The position numbers and the translations under genes are program-made. Below the pieces are notes generated by a model. That model was not told the origin of the DNA. It did not search any database and saw nothing but the letters and a program-made list of their open reading frames with translations. From assembly GCF_003208215.1 (NCBI RefSeq), contig NZ_QKLW01000005.1, forward strand, positions 62,001-126,000: a DNA stretch of 64,000 bases, written 5' to 3'. Shown here piece after piece: positions 52,643-61,408 of this stretch. How positions within the stretch are numbered: position 1 is the first letter of the stretch; every line of letters begins with the position of its first letter. The DNA is from Marinomonas alcarazii. Its GTDB lineage: Bacteria; Pseudomonadota; Gammaproteobacteria; Pseudomonadales; Marinomonadaceae.

Positions 52643-54733
52643 ATGTCTACTAATCTACTCCCCAATCTTTGGAACGATGCTGAAGCAGCTCTTCTAAGCG
52701 AACCTGAACTATTGCAATATCGATCAAACTTGCTTGGTTCTGACATGCGCGTGACCAACTACGGTGGCGGCAACACCTCAGCAAAAATCGAAATGAACGA
52801 CACACTTACTGGAGAAAAGACCACCGTATTATGGGTAAAAGGCTCTGGCGGTGACATTGGCTCTATGGGGTTAGACGGCTTTTCAACACTTTATATGGAT
52901 AAGCTAAACCAACTTTTACCACTTTATCGTGGCGTAGAATTTGAAGATGAGATGGTAGCCTACCTGCCTCACTGTACTTATAACCTAAACTCCCGCGCAG
53001 CCAGTATCGATACACCTCTTCACGCCTATTTGCCTTACCTACATGTGGATCACCTTCATCCAGATGCTGTCATTGCTATTGCGGCAAGCAAAAACAGCAA
53101 GCAGCTAACAGAAGAGATTTTTAATGGCGAAATTGGCTGGCTTCCTTGGCGTCGTCCGGGTTTTCAGTTAGGCATGGACTTACATAAAATCGCCACCGAA
53201 AACCCACACTTGAAAGGCGTCGTACTAGAAAGTCACGGCCTATTCACTTGGTCCAATGGCAACAAAGATTGTTACCTGAACTCACTAAACATAATCAACA
53301 AAGCGCAAACTTGGCTAGAACAAAAAAGCGCTGGCAAAGCCGCATTTGGGGGCGAGCGATTTAAAACACTGCCTGAAGACAAACGCCAACAAGTGGTTTC
53401 AAGCCTGATGCCATTGATTCGTGGAAAGACCAGTGAAAAACAACGTCAAATTGGTCACTTCAATGCGTCCGAAGAAGTATTGCAGTTTGTCAATTCCAAA
53501 GACTTAGACCGTCTTGCCAAGCTTGGTACGTCTTGCCCAGACCATTTTTTACGCACGAAAATTAGTCCATTTGTGGTGGCTTATGATCCCCAGAAAGACA
53601 ACCTAGATGAAGTGATTGAATCGCTAGACAAAAGCCTTGCTGACTACCGTGAAGATTACGCGGGTTACTACAACCGTTGTAAACGCGACAACAGCCCAGC
53701 CATGCGCGATCCAAACCCAGTGATTTACTTGATACCTGGCGTCGGCATGCTGTCTTTTGCCAAAGACAAAGCCACCGCTCGTATCGCAGGGGAATTCTAC
53801 GTTAACGCCATCAATGTCATGCGTGGCGCAGACAGCGTGAGCGAATACGTTGGTTTGCCAGAACAAGAAGCCTTCGACATTGAATACTGGTTATTGGAAG
53901 AAGCCAAGCTGCAACGTATGCCAAAACCAAAATCCTTAGCAGGCCACATCGCCTTGGTAACAGGTGCCGCTGGCGGCATTGGTCTGGCGACGGCTAAACG
54001 TCTCGCCAAAGAAGGTGCCAACATAGTATTGATGGACATAGACGAAGACGCTCTGACGACGGCACAAACAGATATCATCGGCGAGTTTGGTAAAGATTCC
54101 GCTTCTAGCATCAAGATGGATGTGACTAACGAAGACGATGTTATCCGTGCAGTGAAACATTGCGCTGTCGCCTTTGGTGGTTTGGATATTGTTGTCTCCA
54201 ACGCAGGCATCGCGTCTTCTGCACCATTAGAAGAAACCACTCTTGCTCTCTGGAATAAAAACCAAAGCATCTTATCAACTGGTTACTTCTTAGTTGCTCG
54301 TGAAGCCTTTAGTCTGCTAAAACAACAGAACATGGGCGGCAATATGGTGTTTATCGCCAGTAAAAATGGCTTGGTGGCCAGTGCAAACGCCAGCGCATAT
54401 TGCGTAGCAAAAGCCGCTGAGATTCAGCTTGCTCGCTGTGTTGCTTTGGAAGGTGCGCCGCTTGGCATCCGCTCAAACGTGGTAAACCCAGATGCGGTTT
54501 TACGTGGTTCAAAAATTTGGACCGGCAAATGGAAAGAAGAAAGAGCCAGTGCATACAAACTGTCTACCGATGATTTAGAAGAACATTATCGCCAACGCAG
54601 TATGCTGAAGCTGAATGTTTTCCCTGAAGACATTGCCGAGGCCATTTACTTCTTTGCGTCTGATGCGTCGTCGAAATCGACGGGGAATATTCTTAATGTC
54701 GATGCGGGGCATGCGCCATCTTTTACTCGCTAG
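52643..54733 (+). CDS. rhaD: Bifunctional rhamnulose-1-phosphate aldolase / short-chain dehydrogenase
   Basis: Two-domain enzyme of 696 residues. The N-terminal class II aldolase domain (about 1-420) carries zinc ligands in HVDHLHPD and ESHGLFTW and splits L-rhamnulose-1-phosphate into DHAP and L-lactaldehyde. The C-terminal SDR domain (about 430-696) has TGAAGGIG, SNAGIA and the catalytic YCVAK, and should oxidise lactaldehyde to L-lactate with NAD. The architecture is that of the RhaD/RhaE-type fusion of Alphaproteobacteria and some Gammaproteobacteria. GAGG lies 8 bases before the ATG. It is divergent from rhaR and is followed by rhaI. Confidence 0.95.
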   Translation: MSTNLLPNLWNDAEAALLSEPELLQYRSNLLGSDMRVTNYGGGNTSAKIEMNDTLTGEKTTVLWVKGSGGDIGSMGLDGFSTLYMDKLNQLLPLYRGVEFEDEMVAYLPHCTYNLNSRAASIDTPLHAYLPYLHVDHLHPDAVIAIAASKNSKQLTEEIFNGEIGWLPWRRPGFQLGMDLHKIATENPHLKGVVLESHGLFTWSNGNKDCYLNSLNIINKAQTWLEQKSAGKAAFGGERFKTLPEDKRQQVVSSLMPLIRGKTSEKQRQIGHFNASEEVLQFVNSKDLDRLAKLGTSCPDHFLRTKISPFVVAYDPQKDNLDEVIESLDKSLADYREDYAGYYNRCKRDNSPAMRDPNPVIYLIPGVGMLSFAKDKATARIAGEFYVNAINVMRGADSVSEYVGLPEQEAFDIEYWLLEEAKLQRMPKPKSLAGHIALVTGAAGGIGLATAKRLAKEGANIVLMDIDEDALTTAQTDIIGEFGKDSASSIKMDVTNEDDVIRAVKHCAVAFGGLDIVVSNAGIASSAPLEETTLALWNKNQSILSTGYFLVAREAFSLLKQQNMGGNMVFIASKNGLVASANASAYCVAKAAEIQLARCVALEGAPLGIRSNVVNPDAVLRGSKIWTGKWKEERASAYKLSTDDLEEHYRQRSMLKLNVFPEDIAEAIYFFASDASSKSTGNILNVDAGHAPSFTR

Positions 54734-54769
54734 TTTAGTGAAAAGAAACTTGCACCCAAAGAGTAACGA

Positions 54770-54803
54770 GGACGTTGCGCACTAGAAACTTTGCGCAAAG
54801 TCC
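54770..54803 (+). other. Hairpin between rhaD and rhaI
   Basis: GGACGTTGCGCA and TGCGCAAAGTCC pair with one mismatch around a 10-base loop, 24 bases before the rhaI start. There is no T run, so it is more likely an mRNA processing or stabilising element than a terminator. Confidence 0.5.
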
Positions 54804-54826
54804 CTAAAAATAAAAAAGGATTCATC

Positions 54827-56119
54827 ATGAAACAGCTCATTGATCAAAACTTGCTGCAAGAACACAACGCCAAGCAGGAAGCCGCCGTCACAAGTGATTA
54901 CAACGCGCTGGCGGAAAAGCTGGATCGCTCCAGTGTGAAAATCGACACTATTTTGGAGCAAGCTAAGCAGTTTACCGTTGCTGTTCCATCTTGGGGTGTT
55001 GGCACAGGTGGCACCCGTTTCGCTCGCTTCCCAGGCTTAGGCGAACCACGCAATATTTTTGAAAAGCTGGATGACTGTTCAGTTATTCAATTGTTATCAC
55101 AAGCGACACCAGCTGTGTCTCTACATATCCCTTGGGATCGTCCAAACGATCCAAACGAACTTCGCCAGTATGCCGAACAATACGGCCTGCATTTTGACGC
55201 GATGAACTCCAACACCTTCCAGGACCAAATTGGCCAAGAAGAATCATACAAATTCGGCAGTTTGACGCACACCAACAAAGCTGTGCGAGAGCAAGCAATT
55301 GCTCATAATATCGACGTGGTGGAATTAGGCCAAAAGCTCGGTTCTAAAGCATTAACAGTTTGGGTAGGTGATGGCTCAAATTTTCCCGGCCAACAACACT
55401 TTAAAAACAGCTTCACGCATTATTTAGAAAGCATCAAAGAGGTCTACAACAACCTGCCAGACGATTGGAACATGCTGTTGGAACATAAAATCTTTGAACC
55501 TGCATTCTACTCGACCGTGATTCAGGACTGGGGCAGCAGCTATCTTGCCGCCAAAGAAACGGGTGAACGTTGTTTGTCTCTAGTCGATTTAGGGCATCAT
55601 GCACCTAACGTCAATATCGAAATGATCGTTAGCCGTCTTGCGCAATTCGGCAAGCTTGGCGGATTCCACTTTAACGACAGTAAATACGGTGATGACGATT
55701 TAGACAGTGGCTCTATCAATCCTTATCAGCTGTTCTTGATATTCAACGAGCTAACAGACATCCGCAGCCAAGACCCTGCGTACAGCCCATTCTATATGCT
55801 GGATCAATCCCACAACGTGACTGATCCTGTCGAAAGTTTGATGTACAGTGCGGCCGAAGTACAACGCGCCTTCGTGAAAAGTTTACTCGTTGATCGCCAA
55901 GCCTTAGCTCAATATCAAGAAGCAAATGATCCAATGATGGCACAGGCCAGCTTAAAGCAGGCCTACAATTTGGATGTTGAGCCTATCTTACAAATGGCCC
56001 GTTTACAAACAGGTGGCGCCATTGATCCAGTTGGCTGCTACCGAGCAAGTGGCTATCGTGCTGCCGTTGCTAAATCTCGACCTGCAGACCCGACTAAAAC
56101 AGGGTCGGGAATTGTGTAA
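54827..56119 (+). CDS. rhaI: L-rhamnose isomerase (RhaI, Pseudomonas stutzeri type)
   Basis: Sugar isomerase of 430 residues of the TIM-barrel type, converting L-rhamnose to L-rhamnulose. Metal and substrate segments are seen at VSLHIPWDRPNDP, LEHKIFEP, LVDLGHHAPNVNIE and FHFNDSKYGDDDLDSG. These are characteristic of the P. stutzeri L-rhamnose isomerase rather than E. coli RhaA. The ATG at 54827 is chosen because AAAAGGA lies 6 bases upstream; the upstream frame is initiated only by weak codons. It is in an operon with rhaD (93-base gap with a hairpin). A terminator follows. Confidence 0.94.
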   Translation: MKQLIDQNLLQEHNAKQEAAVTSDYNALAEKLDRSSVKIDTILEQAKQFTVAVPSWGVGTGGTRFARFPGLGEPRNIFEKLDDCSVIQLLSQATPAVSLHIPWDRPNDPNELRQYAEQYGLHFDAMNSNTFQDQIGQEESYKFGSLTHTNKAVREQAIAHNIDVVELGQKLGSKALTVWVGDGSNFPGQQHFKNSFTHYLESIKEVYNNLPDDWNMLLEHKIFEPAFYSTVIQDWGSSYLAAKETGERCLSLVDLGHHAPNVNIEMIVSRLAQFGKLGGFHFNDSKYGDDDLDSGSINPYQLFLIFNELTDIRSQDPAYSPFYMLDQSHNVTDPVESLMYSAAEVQRAFVKSLLVDRQALAQYQEANDPMMAQASLKQAYNLDVEPILQMARLQTGGAIDPVGCYRASGYRAAVAKSRPADPTKTGSGIV

Positions 56120-56143
56120 CTAGCAAGCGAGAAAGCATAAGAG

Positions 56144-56177
56144 AAAATATAGTCTTGCATAGAGGCTATATTTTTTT
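56144..56177 (+). terminator. Terminator after rhaI
   Basis: AAAATATAG and CTATATTTT form a 9-base-pair stem with a 13-base loop followed by T-rich sequence. Confidence 0.6.
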
Positions 56178-56194
56178 AGTTTTTTTTCAATTTA

Positions 56195-56274
56195 GAAACG
56201 ATGTTTTATTAAAATATAAATGACAAAAGCATAATTTTAGACGTTCGTTTTAAATAGGTATATTGTCATTTATA
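56195..56274. promoter_or_regulatory. Shared operator-like sites upstream of the GH105 gene
   Basis: GAAACGATGTTTTATT at 56195 has a near-copy upstream of the kduD-like gene (61285). Next to it TATAAATGACAA (56215-56226) and TTGTCATTTATA (56263-56274) form a perfect 12-base inverted repeat, and ATTGTCATTTAT also recurs at 61315. The GAAAC-GAT-GTTTT core is KdgR-box-like. The IclR protein at 62238 is the likely binder. Confidence 0.6.
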
Positions 56275-56320
56275 GTCAACAAGACATGAAGCCAATCCAA
56301 AAATAATAAAGGGATTAAAA

Positions 56321-57439
56321 ATGCATGAACTACTAAGACAAAAGAAGTACGTTATTTCTAAGCCTCAAACCGTAGAAGCAATCGATCTTTTGACTCAAAA
56401 CCTTATCAATATTGAAGACACTACTGGCGATTTTTTGCTACGCCTTGAGGATGGTCGAGTTATTGACACCAAAGGTTGGGCTGGCTGGGAATGGACCCAT
56501 GGCATTGGCTTATATGGCTTGTTTAAATATTGGCAAATAACCAATAACCCAGACACGCTAAAAATTATTCACGACTGGTTTGAAGAACGCCTCAGCGAAG
56601 GCACGCCAACCAAGAACATCAATACAGTTGCGCCCTTTTTAACGCTGGCCTGTTTGCATGAACGCACACCAAAAGAGTCCTGGATTCCTTATCTGGAAGA
56701 ATGGGCAGAATGGGTGATGTACGAAATGCCGCGCGTTCAAGAAGGCGGTTTGCAACATATCGTTTACAACAGCGTGAACCACAACCAAATGTGGGACGAC
56801 ACCTTAATGATGAGTGTTTTACCGCTCGCCAAGATAGGTAAATTGCTTAATAAACCCGATTATGTGGAAGAAGCAAAATACCAATTTTTAACTCATATTC
56901 AATACTTGATGGATTCAAAAAGTGGCCTGTGGTTTCACGGCTGGACGTTTGAAGGTAACCACAACTTTGCCGATGCTTTATGGGCCCGCGGTAATAGCTG
57001 GGTCACCATTGTGATTCCTGAATTCATTGAACTATTGGATTTGGCCGAAAACGATCCGATTCGCCGTTTCTTATTGTCTACTTTAGAACGCCAAGTGAAA
57101 GCACTCAGCGCACTACAACACAGTGACGGCCTTTGGCACACATTACTAGACGATAGCAGCACTTATTTAGAAGCCTCTGCCTCCGCAGGATTTGCCTATG
57201 GCATTTTAAAAGCCGTACGCAAACGTTATCTCTCCAGTGATTACTTACCTGTTGCAGAAAAAGCCATCAAAGCGGTCTATGGCAACATTGACGCACAAGG
57301 CGAACTGCAAAACACCTCTTTCGGGACCGCTATGGGTGACGATTTAGAGTATTACAAAAACATCAAAATCACCTCGATGCCTTATGGACAAGCCATGGCG
57401 ATTTTATGTCTTAGCGAGTATCTACGTCGCTATATCTAG
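56321..57439 (+). CDS. Cytoplasmic unsaturated glycuronyl hydrolase (GH105)
   Basis: GH105-family (YteR-like) glycoside hydrolase of 372 residues that cleaves a 4,5-unsaturated uronic acid from the adjacent sugar, typically rhamnose. Family blocks are WAGWEWTHGIGLYGL (about 53-67), HNQMWDDTLMMSVLPLAKIG (154-173, with the catalytic Asp region), GLWFHGW and WARGNSW. It has no signal peptide, so cleavage is cytoplasmic and the disaccharide must be imported. AAAGGGATT precedes the ATG. The TRAP transporter begins 67 bases downstream on the same strand. The released rhamnose would feed the adjacent rha genes. Confidence 0.92.
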   Translation: MHELLRQKKYVISKPQTVEAIDLLTQNLINIEDTTGDFLLRLEDGRVIDTKGWAGWEWTHGIGLYGLFKYWQITNNPDTLKIIHDWFEERLSEGTPTKNINTVAPFLTLACLHERTPKESWIPYLEEWAEWVMYEMPRVQEGGLQHIVYNSVNHNQMWDDTLMMSVLPLAKIGKLLNKPDYVEEAKYQFLTHIQYLMDSKSGLWFHGWTFEGNHNFADALWARGNSWVTIVIPEFIELLDLAENDPIRRFLLSTLERQVKALSALQHSDGLWHTLLDDSSTYLEASASAGFAYGILKAVRKRYLSSDYLPVAEKAIKAVYGNIDAQGELQNTSFGTAMGDDLEYYKNIKITSMPYGQAMAILCLSEYLRRYI

Positions 57440-57506
57440 CTGAGATTAATTGGAAATCTAGCTATCAATTTCTTAGATCAACAATAAACATAAAAAGGAT
57501 AAGAAA

Positions 57507-58493
57507 ATGAAAACCAAATTATTTACTACCGCACTTACCCTAATAAGCTTAGGGCTAGCCTCCGCATCCGCTTATGCGGAAAACTTACGTTTTGGCTACG
57601 CGAGCAACGCGACACCAACCGTAGAAGCGATGAAGAAATTTGCCGAATTGGTTGATCAGAAAACAAAAGGCGATGTGACCGTCACCTTTTTTCCTGATAG
57701 CCAACTTGGCGGCGAGCGAGAAATGGTCGAACTACTACAAGCAGGCCTTTTGGATATGACCAAAGTCAGTGGTGGCCTAATGGAAAGCTTCGCCCCTGTG
57801 TATGGTGTCTTCTCTATGCCATACTTATTTGATAGCCAAGAGCATTTCTATAATGTGATGGATAACCCGAAAATCACCACACCGATTTATGAGTCATCAA
57901 AAGACGAAGGCATTTTGGGACTAACCTATTACGACAGTGGTGCTCGTAGCTTCTATACCTCAGAAAAAATCATTCGCAATGTGGATGACCTAAAAGGTCT
58001 TAAAATCCGCGTAATGCAAAGCCCGACCTCCATTAAGATGGTCAAAATGCTGGGTGGCTCACCTATCGCTATGGGCCAAGCTGATGTCTATTCGTCGATT
58101 CAACAAGGCGTACTAGATGGTGCAGAGAATAACGAGTTTGCCCTAACAATTGCTCGTCATGCCGAAGTGGCTAAGCACTACTCTTACGATGTGCATTCTC
58201 GTGTACCTGATATCGTTTTGATATCTAAAGCCACCATGGATCGCTTGACGCCAGATCAGCGCAAAGCGGTTAAAGAAGCGGCACAAGAGTCTACTGAGTT
58301 TCAAAAGCAAGCATGGACAAAAGCCGTAAACGACGCGAAAACCATGAGCGAAGAGCAATTTGGCGTAACCTTTTATTATCCAGATGTCAGCGAGTTCCAG
58401 GCAGCCGTTCAGCCGATGTATGACGAGCTAAAATCAGATCCGGAAAAATATAAGGTTTATCAGGCAATCCGCCAGCAAGCGGAGTCAAAATAA
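57507..58493 (+). CDS. TRAP transporter solute-binding protein (DctP family)
   Basis: Periplasmic binding protein of 328 residues. The signal peptide MKTKLFTTALTLISLGLASA is cut near YAEN. The conserved segments are LRFGYASNATPTVEAMKKF, FFPDSQLGGEREMVE, LKGLKIRVMQSPTSIKMVKM with the carboxylate-binding Arg, and GQADVYSSIQQGVLDGAENN. It brings an acidic sugar to the DctQM membrane subunits. Position behind a cytoplasmic GH105 and near uronate enzymes points to an unsaturated uronate disaccharide as ligand (inference). Confidence 0.93.
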   Translation: MKTKLFTTALTLISLGLASASAYAENLRFGYASNATPTVEAMKKFAELVDQKTKGDVTVTFFPDSQLGGEREMVELLQAGLLDMTKVSGGLMESFAPVYGVFSMPYLFDSQEHFYNVMDNPKITTPIYESSKDEGILGLTYYDSGARSFYTSEKIIRNVDDLKGLKIRVMQSPTSIKMVKMLGGSPIAMGQADVYSSIQQGVLDGAENNEFALTIARHAEVAKHYSYDVHSRVPDIVLISKATMDRLTPDQRKAVKEAAQESTEFQKQAWTKAVNDAKTMSEEQFGVTFYYPDVSEFQAAVQPMYDELKSDPEKYKVYQAIRQQAESK

Positions 58494-59011
58494 TGCCCAA
58501 AATAAGACGTTTCTTAGACATCTGTCTAGGGACAACGTGTTCCTTCTTACTTCTTAGTATGGTCGTGATACTTAGCTGGCAGGTAATCAGCCGCTATGTA
58601 TTCAACGACCCTTCGACCTACACAGAAGAGTTACTAAGGTTAGGATTGGTTTGGTTGTCTCTATTAGGAGCTGCTTATTCTGCTGGCCGTGGTTCTCATA
58701 TGGCCATTGATCTACTGCGCGATCTTTCGCGCGGTAGATTTCAAAAACTCCTTAAGATGTTAGTTCCTATTAGTTTTATTATTTTCAGCATCTATGTACT
58801 GATTCTGGGTGGTTTGCACAGCATGCAAATCGCATCTAAACAACTCACCGCTGTACTGCAAATGCCGATGTCGAGTTTTTACGCTGCTTTACCCGTCTGC
58901 GGAGTATTGCTGATTTTGTACGCTATTTTGAATTTGATTGATGTATTAAAAGAGCCAATGAACACCAAGACTGACTCTGATATCGATCAACCACTAAGCA
59001 TGGGAGAATAA
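58493..59011 (+). CDS. TRAP transporter small membrane subunit (DctQ family)
   Basis: Four-helix inner-membrane protein of 172 residues. The family pattern is FSFLLLSMVVILSWQVISRYV-like at the start (about 15-38), then YTEELLRLGLVWLSLLGAA, and AALPVCGVLLILYAILN at the end. It links the binding protein to the large subunit. Its ATG overlaps the stop of the dctP gene by one base, and the dctM gene starts 2 bases after its stop. Confidence 0.92.
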   Translation: MPKIRRFLDICLGTTCSFLLLSMVVILSWQVISRYVFNDPSTYTEELLRLGLVWLSLLGAAYSAGRGSHMAIDLLRDLSRGRFQKLLKMLVPISFIIFSIYVLILGGLHSMQIASKQLTAVLQMPMSSFYAALPVCGVLLILYAILNLIDVLKEPMNTKTDSDIDQPLSMGE

Positions 59012-59013
59012 AC

Positions 59014-60312
59014 ATGGCGGGTGAAGCGAGCCTTGTGCTCATTATTACGTTTTCTATCCTGTCTCTTTTAGGGTTACCACTGGCCATTTCCTTAGTTGCT
59101 TCGTCACTAGCCGCTGTCACTATGATGGTGCCTGTGGACATGGCGCTCTTTACTTCCGCCCAAAAAATGGTGGCAAGCTTAGATAGCTTTTCTCTACTAG
59201 CCGTACCGTTTTTCATTCTCTCTGGCGTCATCATGAACTCTGGCGGCATTGCTATTCGTTTGGTGAATTTCGCCAAACTGCTCGCTGGACGCATTCCTGG
59301 TTCTTTAGCCCAAACCAACATCGCGGGTAATGTATTATTTGGCTGTATTTCAGGTTCTGCCATTGCGGCGTCAACATCTATTGGCAGCGTCATGGTGCCG
59401 ATTCAAGCCAAAGAAGGCTATGACAGATCATTTGCTGCGGCTGTAAATATTGCCTCGGCCCCAACGGGCATGTTGGTGCCACCAACCACGGCTTTTATCA
59501 TTTACTCGTTAATTTCCGGTGGGACATCTGTCGCGGCCTTGTTCTTGGGCGGTGCTGTGGCTGGTGTTATTTGGGCTCTAGGATTAGTGTTGGTCACAAT
59601 TATTATTGCCAAAAAACGCAAATACCCTTTATCGGATCGAGTACCGTTTAAAGAAGCCGTTAAGATCACTCTTGATGCGATTCCTAGCTTATTTCTCATC
59701 GTCTTTATTATTGGTGGGATTGTCATGGGCGTAGTGACGCCAGTAGAAGCCTCTGGGATTGCGGTCATTTACACTATGATCTTGGCATTTTTCATTCACA
59801 AGACCACACCGCTTCGTGCTTTGCCTAAGTTCCTAATTGAAACATCACACATTACTGGCACCATCATGTTGCTCTTAGCGGCATCAGCCACCTTATCCTT
59901 CGCCATGGCATTCACTGGCATTCCTGCAGCGATATCGGCTTTGATTCTAGGAATTTCTAACGATCCGATCATGGTTATGCTGATCATCAATATTTTATTA
60001 CTGGTTATTGGTTGCTTTATGGACATTGGGCCGGCGATTTTGATCTTCACGCCGATCTTGCTTCCGATAGCCATGAAAGTTGGCTACGACCCTGTGCACT
60101 TCGGTGTTGTCATGGTGTTCAACCTCGCCATCGGTACCATCACTCCGCCTGTCGGGACTGGCTTGTTCGTTGGCGCCACTGTTGCCAAGGTGAAAGTCGA
60201 AAAAGTCATCGTCGCCCTTGCTCCTTTCTACTTCGTTCTATTTAGCTTGCTCGCGCTGATCTCTTATGTGCCAGTGATCACGCTATTCTTACCGAAATTC
60301 TTCGGTCTATGA
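59014..60312 (+). CDS. TRAP transporter large permease (DctM family)
   Basis: Sodium-driven inner-membrane permease of 432 residues with about 12 hydrophobic helices. Family blocks are LAVPFFILSGVIMNSGGIA, GNVLFGCISGSAIAASTSIG, PTGMLVPPTTAFIIYSLISG and the late NLAIGTITPPVGTGLFVGA. With DctP and DctQ upstream it forms a complete TRAP system. GGAGA precedes its ATG at the end of dctQ. A perfect bidirectional terminator follows. Confidence 0.94.
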   Translation: MAGEASLVLIITFSILSLLGLPLAISLVASSLAAVTMMVPVDMALFTSAQKMVASLDSFSLLAVPFFILSGVIMNSGGIAIRLVNFAKLLAGRIPGSLAQTNIAGNVLFGCISGSAIAASTSIGSVMVPIQAKEGYDRSFAAAVNIASAPTGMLVPPTTAFIIYSLISGGTSVAALFLGGAVAGVIWALGLVLVTIIIAKKRKYPLSDRVPFKEAVKITLDAIPSLFLIVFIIGGIVMGVVTPVEASGIAVIYTMILAFFIHKTTPLRALPKFLIETSHITGTIMLLLAASATLSFAMAFTGIPAAISALILGISNDPIMVMLIINILLLVIGCFMDIGPAILIFTPILLPIAMKVGYDPVHFGVVMVFNLAIGTITPPVGTGLFVGATVAKVKVEKVIVALAPFYFVLFSLLALISYVPVITLFLPKFFGL

Positions 60313-60361
60313 GGATGTTGGTTTAAAGCTCAATTAGGAATCGCTGGAAAAAAGTCGAAAA

Positions 60362-60395
60362 AATAAAGGCGCTTCAATGCTGAAGCGCCTTTATT
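60362..60395. terminator. Bidirectional terminator between dctM and the RpiB-family gene
   Basis: AATAAAGGCGCTTCA-ATGC-TGAAGCGCCTTTATT is a perfect 15-base-pair stem; the A/T-rich ends give T runs on both strands. Confidence 0.85.
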
Positions 60396-60422
60396 ATTTA
60401 AGAATGAAGGATACTGCTTAGA

Positions 60423-61058
60423 TTAAATCAATGAACGTACGTAAGCTTCGATCTCTGGGTCTTGGTTATTATCAAAGAAACATTGCTGGAAGCGACTTCC
60501 TGCTACGGCTGTACGAACCAATTCTTGGTCCATCGCTTTTAGCCCATCTAAATAGCTGTCTTTCATTGTCGCCGCTTTCACTTGATTAAGAATACCCGCA
60601 TTTTTCACTTGCGGCTCTCTTCTCTCTACTGGATAGCCCTGACCACGAGGGCCTGAGAAGGCTTTTTCAAAGATATAGCGAGCATTCAGTTCTGCAGCCC
60701 AACCAAACCCTTTAGCGAATGCCATAGCAATAGCATTACCGTTGTTGATTTGATTAAACAAAAACGCGTCAGATGGCTCTAAGCAGTAACCACATACTAC
60801 GCCAGGGTGAGCATTAAGCGACATCATAGCGCCCTGCCCTGTGCCACAGCCAGAAACAACAAAGTCCACCGCTTTTGAGTTCAACAACAGACTTGCCATG
60901 ATGCCTAAGTGGATATAAGTCAGATGATGATCGTTCTCGCCATCCATTCCGACATTGAATACATCATGATTAAATGGCTCTACCGCTGTATTGAGTTGCT
61001 CCAAAATCGTTGCGTTTTTCCCCGCTTGGCTATTCTCCATCATTAGTGCAATTTTCAT
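60423..61058 (-). CDS. RpiB/LacAB-family isomerase, candidate unsaturated-uronate isomerase (DhuI-like)
   Basis: Sugar isomerase of about 211 residues. The RpiB/LacAB core has VDFVVSGCGTGQGAMMSLNA (the active-site Cys in SGCGTG) and PGVVCGYCLEPSDAFLFNQINNGNAIAM. A C-terminal extension (about 150-211) is longer than in RpiB. RpiB-family DhuI proteins were described in streptococci as isomerases converting 4-deoxy-5-ketouronate (DKI), replacing KduI. The neighbouring SDR and KDG genes support that role here. The second of two tandem ATGs has better AGGAG spacing. It is divergent from the kduD-like gene. A ribose-5-phosphate isomerase role is less likely. Confidence 0.82.
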   Translation of the reverse strand: MKIALMMENSQAGKNATILEQLNTAVEPFNHDVFNVGMDGENDHHLTYIHLGIMASLLLNSKAVDFVVSGCGTGQGAMMSLNAHPGVVCGYCLEPSDAFLFNQINNGNAIAMAFAKGFGWAAELNARYIFEKAFSGPRGQGYPVERREPQVKNAGILNQVKAATMKDSYLDGLKAMDQELVRTAVAGSRFQQCFFDNNQDPEIEAYVRSLI

Positions 61059-61284
61059 CATCTTCTCCTAATTTGTCTGAATAATTCTAAGTGATTATTG
61101 TTGTAGAAGCTGCGGTATCGCAGTTCTGAATTAATAAGCAAGACACTCGCTTCATGCAAAAACCACTGCATTCCAGCTTTTTGGTTAGGCAACAGCCATG
61201 ATTTATATGCTCATATCACGCCACCCAACTATACCAATAGAAAAACAATATTCAATATTTTTCATAGGCAAGTAAAATAAAAAT

Positions 61285-61326
61285 GAAATGATGTTTTAAT
61301 AAAATAAAATCAACATTGTCATTTAT
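61285..61326. promoter_or_regulatory. Shared operator-like sites upstream of the kduD-like gene
   Basis: GAAATGATGTTTTAAT at 61285 and ATTGTCATTTAT at 61315 repeat the two motifs found upstream of the GH105 gene. They lie in the 350-base region between the divergent isomerase and SDR genes, so one IclR-type regulator could control all three units. No gene is seen in this region. Confidence 0.6.
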
Positions 61327-61408
61327 GCTCTGTTCTTCTAGTATAGCTCTACAATACGTCATACAGCCGTGATGCATACAGCTGTCACTATAATAAAGAG
61401 GAATTACT

